The translations under genes were made by a program, and so were the position numbers. The notes beneath the pieces were generated by a model. It did no database searches, was not told where the DNA came from, and saw nothing but the letters and a program-made list of their open reading frames with translations. A stretch of DNA of 64,000 nt, taken from the NCBI GenBank assembly GCA_963706905.1, contig CAVPNY010000016.1:62001-126000 (forward strand). Direction: 5' to 3'. This document shows positions 23,937 to 33,500 of this stretch, one piece after another. Numbering within the stretch: position 1 is the stretch's first letter; each line of letters begins with the position of its first letter. Origin of the DNA: CAVPNY01 sp963706905. GTDB taxonomy: Bacteria; Chloroflexota; Anaerolineae; Anaerolineales; UBA4823.

Positions 23937-25139
23937 ATGCACCCCTACAGCCTTTACCTGCATATACCATTTTGCCGGCATCGTTGTGGCTATTGTGATT
24001 TCAATACCTACGCGGGGCTGGATAACCTCATCCCGGATTATGTACAGGCTTTATCCCTGGAGGCGCGCCTGCTCGGCGAAAGCGCTCAGGCGCGGTTGCC
24101 GGTACACACCATTTTTTTTGGCGGCGGGACTCCATCTTTACTTCTTCCTGCGCAAGTAAATGGAATCCTGAATGCTCTGGCAGAATCGTTTTGCATCCTG
24201 GATGGCGCTGAGATCAGCCTCGAAGCCAATCCTGGCACCCTCTCTTTGGAGTACCTGCAAGCCTTACGTCACATGGGGATCAACCGTTTAAGCCTGGGGA
24301 TGCAGTCGGCAAATCCGGAGGAACTGCGCTTGCTGGAACGCCAGCATGGGTTTAATGACGTAATCCGGGCTGTCTCCTGGGCCAGGAGGGCTGGTTTTGA
24401 TAACCTCAACCTCGATCTGATCTTCGGTTTGCCAGAACAGACGCTAGAAAGCTGGCTGCGAAACCTGGAGCTAGCCCTCAGACTGGAGCCAGAGCATTTT
24501 TCTCTATATGCCCTGACTCTGGAACATGGCACACCTCTGGCGCATTGGGCTGATCGGGGATTAATTCCACTGCCAGACCCGGACCTGGCTGCCGACATGT
24601 ATGAGCAAGCTTCCCAGCGATTGGATTCGATGGGGTATATCCAGTATGAAATTTCGAACTGGGCGACTATGGATAAAATCGGCCAGCCAATAGCCTGTCG
24701 GCATAACCTGCAATATTGGCGCAACCTGCCTTATCTGGGCCTGGGAGCTGGTGCGCATGGCTACGCGGCAGGAGTCCGCACCGCCAACCTGCTCTCACCC
24801 GCAGGATACATCCGCCGGTTGACTGAAAGTCTTATGGCTCCCGCCGACCTGCCGGTTGTCTTTCCCTCTACTCCCGCCACCTTGACGGCGCAACCAGTCG
24901 ATCGCCAGGCGGAAATAGGGGAGACCATGATGATGGGATTGCGCCTGGTGCAGGAAGGTGTCTCTGCGGAAGTTTTCCGCAATCGTTTCGGCCAGCATCT
25001 GGATCAGGTTTTTGAGAGGGAAATTGAAGAGCTTATTTCAATTGGATTACTGGAATGGGATGGGGTCAGCCAGGGCTGCTTGCGATTAACCCAACAAGGC
25101 CGTCTGTTGGGCAACCAGGTTTTTATGCGTTTCCTTTAA
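23937..25139 (+). CDS. hemW: Radical SAM haem chaperone HemW (coproporphyrinogen oxidase-like)
   Basis: HemW is a radical SAM protein that binds haem and hands it to target proteins; it was long annotated as oxygen-independent coproporphyrinogen III oxidase. The 400-aa sequence begins MHPYSLYLHIPFC and has the cluster motif CRHRCGYC (CX3CX2C), then FFGGGTPSLL, SLEANPG, RLSLGMQS and LDLIFGLPEQT. It lacks the extra N-terminal cysteine part of true HemN. The frame is open far upstream, but ATG 23937 starts the conserved domain and fits the promoter. Its stop lies just 3 bp from the convergent polyprenyl synthase stop. Confidence 0.9.
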   Translation: MHPYSLYLHIPFCRHRCGYCDFNTYAGLDNLIPDYVQALSLEARLLGESAQARLPVHTIFFGGGTPSLLLPAQVNGILNALAESFCILDGAEISLEANPGTLSLEYLQALRHMGINRLSLGMQSANPEELRLLERQHGFNDVIRAVSWARRAGFDNLNLDLIFGLPEQTLESWLRNLELALRLEPEHFSLYALTLEHGTPLAHWADRGLIPLPDPDLAADMYEQASQRLDSMGYIQYEISNWATMDKIGQPIACRHNLQYWRNLPYLGLGAGAHGYAAGVRTANLLSPAGYIRRLTESLMAPADLPVVFPSTPATLTAQPVDRQAEIGETMMMGLRLVQEGVSAEVFRNRFGQHLDQVFEREIEELISIGLLEWDGVSQGCLRLTQQGRLLGNQVFMRFL

Positions 25140-25142
25140 CCG

Positions 25143-26156
25143 CTAGCCCTGGCGGCTGAGTAACTGGTTAGCCAGGGTGATCAATGCCTGACCGGACTCC
25201 CCTTGCGGATTGGCCTCCGCCAGGGATTCGAGTGCCTGGCGGGTGAGCTCTGCGGCTGTTTCTTGGGTGAACTGGAGCGCCCCCTCAGCTTTGAGCTGGC
25301 TCGCCAGAGCATCCACTTCGGCTGATTGAATGGCACCTTCAGCCCAGCGCTGGGCAAAAAGCCCGCCGAGACTGAGCCCATACACGATTGGCAGGGACTT
25401 CTTGCCGGCGAGCAGGTCGCTTGCTGTTGATTTTCCGGTCAGCGCCGCATCCCCCCAGATTCCCAAAATATCATCTTGAGCCTGGAAAGCCAATCCCAGG
25501 GAGCGCCCAAAACGGTAATAATCCTGGCAGCGGGTCTCATCTGCGCCGGCGGTCAACGCGCCGATTTCTGTGCAAGCAGACAGCAAGGCGGCTGTCTTGC
25601 CAGCCACCATCTGCCAGTAGGCTTCCATGGGCAGGCTTGCATGGCTCTCATAGGCCAGATCGAGGTACTGACCCTGAGTCAAGGTCAGGCATGCATTTTG
25701 AAGGATTTTAGCAGCCTGTAGTGCAATTTCGGGCGAAGTTGTCTTTTCAAGTTGGAGCAGCCACAGGTGCGCCAGAGTGAGCATGGCATCACCGGTGTTG
25801 ATCGCTTGAGGAATCCCCCATTTTTTCCATACAGTCGTGCGGCCGCGTCGCGTTGGGCTGTCGTCCTCGATATCGTCGTGGATTAATGAGAAATTGTGCA
25901 CCAGTTCAACGGCGGCTGCAGCCGGTAGGGCTGCCTGCCAGTTACCTCCCGCCAAATCGTTGCTCAACAAGACCAGAAGCGGACAAATCCGCTTTCCCCT
26001 GGCTTCGAGGCCGGACCCATCGCCTTCCCATCCCATATGGTAAGCCATCATGTAATCATAATGACCTAAATGGGGACCCTCCGATCGTAGCACCGCTCGT
26101 TTTAATTCGTCTTCAATCGCATCCAGATATTGGGTCGTCAGGTTGTCGATTGCCAT
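25143..26156 (-). CDS. Polyprenyl (farnesyl/geranylgeranyl) diphosphate synthase
   Basis: This 337-aa trans-prenyltransferase joins IPP to allylic diphosphates. The first Asp-rich motif is in LIHDDIEDDSPTRRG and the second in FQAQDDILGIWGD. Chain length is not certain; the size and residues before the first motif suggest C15-C20 products. It lies downstream of the type 2 IPP isomerase (58 bp), so the two form an isoprenoid pair. Its 3' end almost touches that of hemW. Products may serve quinones, carotenoids or membrane lipids. Confidence 0.9.
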   Translation of the reverse strand: MAIDNLTTQYLDAIEDELKRAVLRSEGPHLGHYDYMMAYHMGWEGDGSGLEARGKRICPLLVLLSNDLAGGNWQAALPAAAAVELVHNFSLIHDDIEDDSPTRRGRTTVWKKWGIPQAINTGDAMLTLAHLWLLQLEKTTSPEIALQAAKILQNACLTLTQGQYLDLAYESHASLPMEAYWQMVAGKTAALLSACTEIGALTAGADETRCQDYYRFGRSLGLAFQAQDDILGIWGDAALTGKSTASDLLAGKKSLPIVYGLSLGGLFAQRWAEGAIQSAEVDALASQLKAEGALQFTQETAAELTRQALESLAEANPQGESGQALITLANQLLSRQG

Positions 26157-26214
26157 GGAAGTACCGATCCTCTATGCATTAAACTCGAAAAGTTGTTCAG
26201 AAAGATAACAGGAT

Positions 26215-27243
26215 TTAGGTCTCGATCAGTTCAATCTGCTTTAACTGCTCAAGGTTCTTCACCCCGCTGACAAACATGCAAATCTGGATCTGGCGTTGGA
26301 CCAAGCGGATTGTTTCAATGGTGGCTTCCAGAGAATTCGCAGCCGCCTTGAGGAATGGGCTGGCCATCCCACCCAATGTAGCTCCCAAAGCGATGCTTTT
26401 TGCGATGTCAATTCCATCCCGGATGCCTCCAGAGGCGAAAACAATCATTTGTGGGGCTGCCCTGCGGACATTCAAAATCGCATCTGCCGTGGGAATCCCC
26501 CAATCAACGAAGGCTGCAGCCAGGCTTGCCTGATAGGAACTGGTCGCGCGGTGCATTTCAACCTGAGACCAGGAAGTGCCACCTGCTCCGGCAACATCGA
26601 TCGCGCTGACGCCGGCCTCAGCCAGCTGATAAGCCGCTTGTTCCGAAAAGCCCCAGCCAACCTCCTTGGCGATCACTGGAACGGGGAGTGCCCGGCATAC
26701 CGCTTCGATTTTCCTGAGCAGTCCCGCAAAGCGTGTATCGCCCTCCGGCTGGACGGCTTCTTGTAAGGCATTGAAGTGCAGAATGAGTGCGTCCGCCTGG
26801 ATCATTTCCACCGCTTTCAAACATTCGGAGATTCCGTAGCCATAATTGAGTTGGATGGCACCCAGGTTAGCCAGGAGCAAAATGTCCGCCGCGATGTGGC
26901 GCACCTGGAAGGTGTGCTCGAATTCGGGGTGATCGATAGCCGCTCTTTGAGAGCCGAGCCCCATGGCAATGCCGGTGACTTGGGCAGCCTCTGCCAGTGT
27001 ATGGTTAATTCGTTCTGCTTCGTCAGTCCCACCGGTCATGGAAGAGATCAAGACTGGCGCGGCCAGCTTCCGGTTAAATACTTTCAGGTTGAGGTCAACA
27101 TCTTCCAGGTTGATCTCCGGCAACGGTTGGTGAAGAAAGCGATAGCGTTCCAGGCCGGAAGTCAGGCCGGAACGGACATTCTCCTCCAGGTTGATGCGAA
27201 TATGATCCGCTTTTCGAGAACTTATCGGCGTAACTTTTGTCAT
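26215..27243 (-). CDS. fni: Isopentenyl-diphosphate delta-isomerase, type 2 (FMN-dependent)
   Basis: The type 2 isomerase interconverts IPP and DMAPP using reduced FMN. The 342-aa protein has the N-terminal RKADHIRINLEENV, APVLISSMTGGT, the glycine-rich GLGSQRAA, the HFNALQEAVQPEGD block with substrate residues, VIAKEVGWG and DVAGAGGTSW. These are all type 2 hallmarks shared with Gram-positives and archaea. It has its own consensus promoter about 20 nt upstream and is followed by the prenyl synthase. Divergent acpP lies 157 bp away. Confidence 0.95.
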   Translation of the reverse strand: MTKVTPISSRKADHIRINLEENVRSGLTSGLERYRFLHQPLPEINLEDVDLNLKVFNRKLAAPVLISSMTGGTDEAERINHTLAEAAQVTGIAMGLGSQRAAIDHPEFEHTFQVRHIAADILLLANLGAIQLNYGYGISECLKAVEMIQADALILHFNALQEAVQPEGDTRFAGLLRKIEAVCRALPVPVIAKEVGWGFSEQAAYQLAEAGVSAIDVAGAGGTSWSQVEMHRATSSYQASLAAAFVDWGIPTADAILNVRRAAPQMIVFASGGIRDGIDIAKSIALGATLGGMASPFLKAAANSLEATIETIRLVQRQIQICMFVSGVKNLEQLKQIELIET

Positions 27244-27269
27244 AGGGCGGTGTTCAGTGAGTGACAGGT

Positions 27270-27298
27270 ATCTTACCAGTCCGGAAATTGATTGTCAA
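27270..27298 (-). promoter_or_regulatory. Consensus promoter for fni
   Basis: On the minus strand TTGACA (27298-27293), a 17-bp spacer and TAAGAT (27275-27270) form a near-consensus promoter, with a start near 27263 and a 20-nt leader. Confidence 0.7.
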
Positions 27299-27340
27299 CA
27301 CAACAAGTTCTTTTGGGGATACTGTCAAATTCTTTGGGGC

Positions 27341-27368
27341 TTGACAGATTATTCAGCCAGGATAAAAT
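27341..27368 (+). promoter_or_regulatory. Consensus promoter for acpP
   Basis: TTGACA (27341-27346), a 16-bp spacer and TAAAAT (27363-27368) precede acpP; the leader would be about 26 nt with GGAGG before the ATG. Confidence 0.7.
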
Positions 27369-27400
27369 TGGCTCTACATTTTATGCATGGAGGATAGAGA

Positions 27401-27640
27401 ATGGCCGGCACTTTTGATGAAGTCAAAGAAATAATTGTGGATCTGCTCAATGTGGACGCGGATAAGGTGAAACCCGAAGCGCGCTTCCGAGAGGAACTAG
27501 AAGCCGATTCACTGGACCTGGTGGAATTGATCATGGCCTTCGAGGACAAATTTGGAGGGGAAATTTCGGATGAAGATGCTCAAACGATCACCACGGTTGG
27601 AGAAGCAGTCAAGTACATCGACGATCACATGCGAAATTAA
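27401..27640 (+). CDS. acpP: Acyl carrier protein
   Basis: ACP (79 aa, acidic) carries growing fatty acids on a phosphopantetheine arm attached to the Ser of EADSLDLVELIMAFE. Helix I (FDEVKEIIVDLLNVD) and helix IV (TVGEAVKYIDDHM) are as in standard ACPs. It is a single-gene unit with its own promoter and terminator, away from plsX-fabF at 60-62 kb. Divergent from fni. Confidence 0.95.
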   Translation: MAGTFDEVKEIIVDLLNVDADKVKPEARFREELEADSLDLVELIMAFEDKFGGEISDEDAQTITTVGEAVKYIDDHMRN

Positions 27641-27661
27641 TCATACTGATTTACCTTGATC

Positions 27662-27697
27662 AGAGGCGCGGAAACCCCCGCGCCTCTTTGTGCATTT
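27662..27697 (+). terminator. Intrinsic terminator after acpP
   Basis: A perfect 10-bp stem (27662-27671 with 27678-27687), 6-base loop, followed by TTGTGCATTT. The T-run is short but the stem is very GC-rich. Confidence 0.75.
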
Positions 27698-27722
27698 CTT
27701 AAAGGTAACCGGCTTGGATTAA

Positions 27723-27751
27723 TTGACAAACCAGAGAGTAGCCATTATATT
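27723..27751 (+). promoter_or_regulatory. Consensus promoter for the lipoprotein gene
   Basis: TTGACA (27723-27728), a 17-bp spacer and TATATT (27746-27751), start near 27758, about 60 nt before the lipoprotein gene. Confidence 0.65.
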
Positions 27752-27817
27752 TGTCTCAATTCGCCAGGCTTGTAATCGAAGTCAATCGGATACTTTCGCA
27801 GAAGAGGAAATTGCCAG

Positions 27818-28318
27818 ATGAGAAAATATACCTTACTATACCTGACGATTGGGTTGATAATCGTCGGGCTGCTTGCCTCGGCCTGTCAGCCCAGCCGGCG
27901 CCCGGTGCCAACTGAAGCAGGAGCGCCACCTGCAGCAACGGAGAGCCCAGCCGAGGAACCCCAGGAAACTGAGCCTGCTGGCGGTGAAGCGGCTCCACAA
28001 ACCGAAGCCCCACCCAGCGGCTCTGAGATACCTGAGGATGTCCCCATCCCAGATTCGGCCTACGAGTTGCAGGTCTCGCGCAAAGGCAGTTTTGTTCAAT
28101 ACAAAATTGATGGGGAGATCGCGGATGTGGTGACTTTCTACCAGCAACAATTACCCGAGCAAGGCTGGCAGGAAGGTCGTGCCCCCGACATTTCTCAGAC
28201 CAGGATGGGTACCATGCTCCGTGAAAAAGAGAATGGAGACCGCATTGCGATCAACATGCAGAAGAACGATTTGGGTGGATTTGTCTTTGTAACCATGACG
28301 TTACACAGAGCGGAATAG
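27818..28318 (+). CDS. Lipoprotein of unknown function
   Basis: This 166-aa protein has a type II signal peptide: a positively charged start (MRKY), a hydrophobic core and the lipobox LASAC with Cys at about 23. A Pro/Glu/Ala-rich linker (about 25-70) follows, then a folded domain beginning EIPEDVPIPDSAYELQV and containing YKIDGEIADVVTFYQQQLPEQGW. That domain resembles a widespread bacterial module with alternate strands and one amphipathic helix, but I know no function for it. It is flanked by its own promoter and a terminator shared with sucCD. Confidence 0.8.
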   Translation: MRKYTLLYLTIGLIIVGLLASACQPSRRPVPTEAGAPPAATESPAEEPQETEPAGGEAAPQTEAPPSGSEIPEDVPIPDSAYELQVSRKGSFVQYKIDGEIADVVTFYQQQLPEQGWQEGRAPDISQTRMGTMLREKENGDRIAINMQKNDLGGFVFVTMTLHRAE

Positions 28319-28375
28319 CAGTTTAAACCCCGCAAATCACTAATCAAATATCCTTATCTTGAATTCAAATAGATG

Positions 28376-28422
28376 AATAAAAAGCAGGATGAACCGGCTT
28401 AACAAAGCCGGTTCATCCTGCT
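28376..28422 (-). terminator. Strong terminator after sucD (perfect 18-bp stem)
   Basis: Arms 28383-28400 and 28405-28422 are perfectly complementary with a 4-base loop. On the minus strand the stem is followed by TTTTTATTC, so it ends the sucCD transcript; it may also stop the convergent lipoprotein transcript. Confidence 0.85.
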
Positions 28423-28441
28423 CATAGGCATTGAACAAGGA

Positions 28442-29305
28442 TTATTGGAAAAGGTGGGGAATTTCCTCGGGGTGAGCGGCGACTTTGACGCCCACCGCCT
28501 GGAGGGCTTTGATCTTATCGGCCGCCAGGCCGGAACCGCCCTCGACAATAGCCCCAGCATGTCCCATCCGCTTTCCAGGCGGCGCAGTCTGTCCGGCTAT
28601 GAACGCCACTACTGGCTTGGTTAAGTTGTCGGCGATGAACTCGGCTGCTTTTTCCTCATCCGTCCCGCCAATTTCGCCGATCAAGACGATCTTATCGGTG
28701 TACGGGTCTGCCTCGAACATCCCCAGGGCGTCGATAAAATTCGTCCCGTTAATCGGATCGCCGCCGATCCCAACACAGGTGCTGGAGCCCATGCCTAGCA
28801 GCTTAAGCGCATACAACACTTCATAGGTTAGCGTTCCGGAGCGTGACACCACGCCCACGTTGCCTGGGATAGCAATATTCCCCGGGATGATGCCGACTTT
28901 ACACTCACCAGGGGTGAGCAGACCGGGGCAGTTAGGACCCACCAGCCGCGTACCTTTTTGGTCCAGGTATAAGCGTACCCGCATCATATCCTGGACTGGC
29001 ACACCCTCGGTAATACAGACAATCAACGGTAGACCCGCATCCGCGGCTTCAAAGATAGCATCCGCTGAGAAGCGCGCTGGCACAAAGATGACGCTGGCAT
29101 TCGCCCCAGTGGCTTCGGCTGCAAGTTTTACCGAATCAAAGACGGGAATTTTGTCATCTAAAACCCATTCACCGCCCTTGCCAGGGGTGACGCCGGCTAC
29201 TACGTTGGTGCCATACGCCACCATTTGCTGTGTATGAAATAAACCTTCATTCCCGGTGATGCCTTGAACCAGGAGGCGTGTATTCTTGTCAATCAGGATG
29301 CTCAT
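28442..29305 (-). CDS. sucD: Succinate-CoA ligase, alpha subunit
   Basis: SucD (287 aa) is the catalytic alpha subunit that forms succinyl-phosphate through a phosphohistidine. The N-terminal GITGNEGLFHTQQM block, GVTPGKGG, the GPNCPG motif and the active-site GHAGAIVEGG with the phosphorylated His are all visible. The ATG at 29305, 7 bp after the sucC stop, is chosen over an in-frame start 30 bp upstream that overlaps sucC. It forms the usual sucC-sucD pair. Confidence 0.96.
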   Translation of the reverse strand: MSILIDKNTRLLVQGITGNEGLFHTQQMVAYGTNVVAGVTPGKGGEWVLDDKIPVFDSVKLAAEATGANASVIFVPARFSADAIFEAADAGLPLIVCITEGVPVQDMMRVRLYLDQKGTRLVGPNCPGLLTPGECKVGIIPGNIAIPGNVGVVSRSGTLTYEVLYALKLLGMGSSTCVGIGGDPINGTNFIDALGMFEADPYTDKIVLIGEIGGTDEEKAAEFIADNLTKPVVAFIAGQTAPPGKRMGHAGAIVEGGSGLAADKIKALQAVGVKVAAHPEEIPHLFQ

Positions 29306-29312
29306 AGTAGGG

Positions 29313-30449
29313 TTAGCCTCCTTTCGCCGCTGCAATAGCTTTCTGGGCGGCGTCGGCCAGCGTTTCGGCAGTGATCATGTGGGCCTCAGCCAGTATCTGG
29401 CGGCCTTCTTCAGCATTGGTCCCGACCAGGCGGACAACCATCGGGACACGCGTATCAAAATCCGCCAAAGCAGCCACGATGCCGCGTGCCACCTCATCAC
29501 AGCGGGTGATTCCACCGAAAATATTGAACAGGATTGCTTTGACGTTCGGATCGGAGAGGATGATCTTCAAGGCTGCCGCGACTTTCTCGGAGCCGGCACC
29601 GCCGCCAATGTCCAGGAAGTTGGCCGGTTCTCCACCAAAAAACTTGATGATGTCCATTGTGGCCATCGCCAGGCCTGCGCCATTGACCATGCATCCAATC
29701 TGACCGTCTAGTTTGATAAATGACAGGCCGTATTTGCGCGCTTCGGTTTCAGCATGTGCTTCTACATCGATGTCGCGCATCTCTGCAATTTCGGGGTGGC
29801 GGAAAAGGGCGTTGTCATCAATAACCATTTTTCCGTCCAATGCCACCAATTGCTTTTCTGCAGTGATCACCAGTGGATTGATTTCAGCCAGGGTGGCATC
29901 ATTGCCCTCATACGTGCGCCACAAAGCGTGGGCGATCTCCCCAAAGGCCCGCCAGTGCTCGCGGGGCAGGTCGATACTGGCTGCGATGTCTCGCGCCTGA
30001 TAATCACGCAAGCCGAGCAGTGGATCGATGTGAACCTTGATGATTTTTTCTGGCGTTTCCCGGGCGACTTGTTCAATCTCTACACCGCCGGCGGCGGAGG
30101 CCATCATTACCGGCTTGCGCGCCGCCCGATCGTTGGTAATGCCCAGGTAGATCTCGGTTTCAATATTAGCTGCTTTATCCACCAGCACTTTACGCACTGG
30201 CAGCCCCTTGATCTCCATGCTTAAGATTTGGGTAGCCAGCTCTTCGGCTTCTTGCGGGCTCTTGGCCAGGCGGATGCCACCTGCCTTACCACGCCCCCCA
30301 ACAAGCACCTGGGATTTAATAACAACCCGGCCACCCAATTCTTCGGCAATTTGCTTTGCCTCGCTTGCGGTGGCCGTTACTCTCCCTTTCGGGATCGGTA
30401 TGCCATTTCTGGCGAAAATTTGTTTGGATTGGTATTCGTGAAGTTTCAT
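29313..30449 (-). CDS. sucC: Succinate-CoA ligase, ADP/GDP-forming, beta subunit
   Basis: SucC (378 aa) has an ATP-grasp domain that binds the nucleotide and a C-terminal ligase domain. MKLHEYQSKQIFARNGIP, QVLVGGRGKAGGIRLA, ATLAEINPLVI, LDGKMVIDDNALFR and NIFGGITRCDEVA are textbook blocks. Nucleotide preference cannot be read safely. It begins the sucCD unit, 67 bp after the Agl23-like gene, behind an extended -10 promoter. Confidence 0.96.
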   Translation of the reverse strand: MKLHEYQSKQIFARNGIPIPKGRVTATASEAKQIAEELGGRVVIKSQVLVGGRGKAGGIRLAKSPQEAEELATQILSMEIKGLPVRKVLVDKAANIETEIYLGITNDRAARKPVMMASAAGGVEIEQVARETPEKIIKVHIDPLLGLRDYQARDIAASIDLPREHWRAFGEIAHALWRTYEGNDATLAEINPLVITAEKQLVALDGKMVIDDNALFRHPEIAEMRDIDVEAHAETEARKYGLSFIKLDGQIGCMVNGAGLAMATMDIIKFFGGEPANFLDIGGGAGSEKVAAALKIILSDPNVKAILFNIFGGITRCDEVARGIVAALADFDTRVPMVVRLVGTNAEEGRQILAEAHMITAETLADAAQKAIAAAKGG

Positions 30450-30506
30450 GAAAGGATATCTTTCGGGTGGAGATTAGGATTGCGCCCCTGTTAGGTAAAC
30501 CAATGG

Positions 30507-30515
30507 ATTATACCA
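30507..30515 (-). promoter_or_regulatory. Extended -10 promoter for sucCD
   Basis: TGGTATAAT on the minus strand (30515-30507); start near 30500 gives a leader of about 50 nt. The -35 would lie in the 3' end of the upstream gene and is poor. Confidence 0.5.
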
Positions 30516-30516
30516 T

Positions 30517-33500
30517 TTACTCCTGGGGTAGGATGAAATGCATCAGGCGGTGGTTGCCAGCGTCGCTTACCCACACCCCGCCTTGCGGATCGACAGCCAC
30601 CGAACCAACCAGTCCAAAGCCATCATTACCCAGGCTGTAATCTCCCCAAAACCGGAGGATATCGCCAGTTTCGGTGAACTCCAGCACCCGGTAACCTTCT
30701 GGATCTGTGGCGAAGACATGACCTTGATCATCAACCGCCAGATAGGGTTTGTTATCCAGTGACTGTCCGAACCACGCCGAGACATCCCACATTTTCGATG
30801 GCTGGTATGTGCCATCCCCATTCGGTTGAAAGCTCTGAATGCGCTGATTCCAGGTATCCGCCACGTACAGGCGCCCCTGGCTGTCAATCGCTATGCCAAC
30901 TGGTTCATAGAACTGACCGGGATCAAATCCCTGTTCGCCGAACTCAGCGATAAAGTTGCCATCCGCGTTGAAGGAGACAATTCGTTTATTGCCGGTATCT
31001 GTAACCAAAACACGTCCATCCGGATCGATGGCCACATCCCGAGGTCCCCAGAAAGCATCTGGCTGCTCCGCCTGTCCGAAATAACCCCACATCGTGACAA
31101 ACTCACCCTCTGGCGTAAATTTCTGGATCCGGTGATTCCAGGTGTCGGCGACATATACAAAACCATCTTGATCTACCGCGATGCCCCACGGCTCGTAGAA
31201 CGTACTACCAGGTGCCTCACCTTTCGATACGTCGGCGAAGGTACCCCAGCTATGTAGAACATCGCCCTCGCGACTCAGGTGTTGGATACGATGATTATCC
31301 GTGTCCGCTACATATAACGTGCCATCTGGGGCGAATGCCAGGTCGCGCGGCCGCTTGAACTGACCGGCTCCGCTGCCCTCGGATCCAATAATGGAATCTG
31401 CCGTTAATACGACCTCCTTGCCTTCATATGGATCAGCGACTACTTCTTCGGAGCTGGGACCTACCCCATAATTCCAGATCTGAGCGGCAACATCTTTTCG
31501 CAGATACATGAGCATTTTTTCGGATGGATTCCAGTTGGGGAAACTCACATCTTGCTCGTTGAGGGCACCCCAGCGGGTGAAGTCACGGTTAAGCCAGACT
31601 TCCCAGACTGCCTGGCGCACCTCCGGGTTGGTGAAGAAGGGACTGAGATGGCGCCAGACGTACCCCAGGTATTCTATGAAACCCATGGGTGGGATCGGAT
31701 CGGTGCTGCCCTGGGCAGCTTGCTCGGTCATCAAGTCACGTGTTCTCTGGTTATTGATGTTTTCCCAGGTCAAGGAGGTGTAATCCTGGTTGGGCCACCA
31801 CATGCGGACATATTCAAAAGGATAGAAGGCTTCTCCAACGATCGGTTCGAGTTTACCTTTCTTATCGCTGCCAGCAATAATCACAGGCACATCTCGCAGA
31901 TCGCGAGTGGGGTTATCGCGAAAGAATCGCGCATTTGGATAGTTGCGCAGGTACCACCAGAATGGGTAAGTGGTCTTGTCGTCATAAGCCACAACCAGGG
32001 CATTGCCATCCGTCAGCCGCTGGGAGATATCATCTACCTGATCCATAATCAGTTTCGCACCGGGTCCCGAGTGTGCGTAGACCAGATACTCGTTGGCGAA
32101 GTCATAGTTGATGAACGAAGCAGTGTAAGCTGTGCGGGCGGTCAACAACGCCAACAGCCCGAAGAAGGTTAGCGTCAATAGACGTAGGATTTGCCCTCCA
32201 GGCCAGATGCGCAGCAGGTAAACGATCCCGATGCTGCTGGCGATCAGCATGAGCATCGAGAAGAAAAAGGTGCTGGTAGCCTGCAGTTGTTCGATCTGTT
32301 TTCCCTGGAAAGGCGGGTTAATTCCCAGGAGTGAGCTAAAAACACCGATCAGGCTGGTCAGGAACACCAGGAGCAGAAGCATGACCAGGATTCCGCGCCG
32401 GGCGCGAAAAGCTTTCCAATCTACGCTTTCAATCAACCAGCCAAACGCCCAGCTTGAAAGCAAAATCATGGGTAAGGCAATGTGGACGGTGAGCCAGGGC
32501 ATCTTCTCGCCAGCGTAGGTATAAGCAATCGCGCTGGTGATCGCCCAATAGCCCAATAATGTCACCGCCAGCCGCTGGCTATCTGCTTCGCTCGGTTCTC
32601 TATCCGGGAGGCTATCGGCTTCAGCGGTTGTTTCTCGCTTGCCAAATAGCGCCAGGCCGAAGGCGAGCAGGCTGCCCAGGGCAGGCAGGTACTCATAAAC
32701 CGGCACTTGCAGCAGCAAATAATAATACCAGGGCTGGCTGCCGCGCTCCACACCTTGTTGGGCTAACCAATACCCCAGGGATCCAACCATCCCAGTGAAG
32801 AAGCCGGCTCCATTGGTAAAGATGGTGGTGTAGAAAACAATGTAAATGGCGTAGAACAAGGCTGCATTGCCCAACCAGACGCGGCGGTTCCACCACAAAC
32901 CAATCCCAATTGAGATCAATGCCAGGGGAATCAAGAACAGGCTGGTGCGGAGCATGCCCTGCGATGAATAATCCAGCGGGTTCCAACCCAGCAGCTTCAC
33001 CGGGAACGGCGCAAGCATCGGTAACACCAGCGTCCCCAGCAGAATCAGCAGATCAAAGGACCGGTTAGCGCGTATCTTCGTCAGGGTGTATCCCTGGATC
33101 AGGAAGTACACCGCCACGACCAACACAACAACGCCAAGTCCAGCCAGGATGAAGGCTAATGGAGAGAGCGATCCTCCAGTGGCTGTCAGGGCATCTTCCG
33201 TTGCTGCCGGGTAGGCAGGAGTTGCAGTCACTTCTGAGGTGCCGGCTGAGCCAGTCGCCATCGTTAACAGCGCACCTGCCAATAATAGGACTCCCAGGAG
33301 AATGGCAACGGCAAAACGCAGGCGGTTTTCCGGCTTGACCCAGTGGGATTGGGTGACCTGGAACAGGAAATACAAGGCCAGGAAGAGCAACGCCTGAGCT
33401 GCGAAGATATAAGCGGTTTCCTTGGATGTGAAATGCAGCACAGTGGCTGCGGTGAACCAGTACAGGTAGCGCGGCGCGCCGGTGTCGTGATAGCGCAGAA

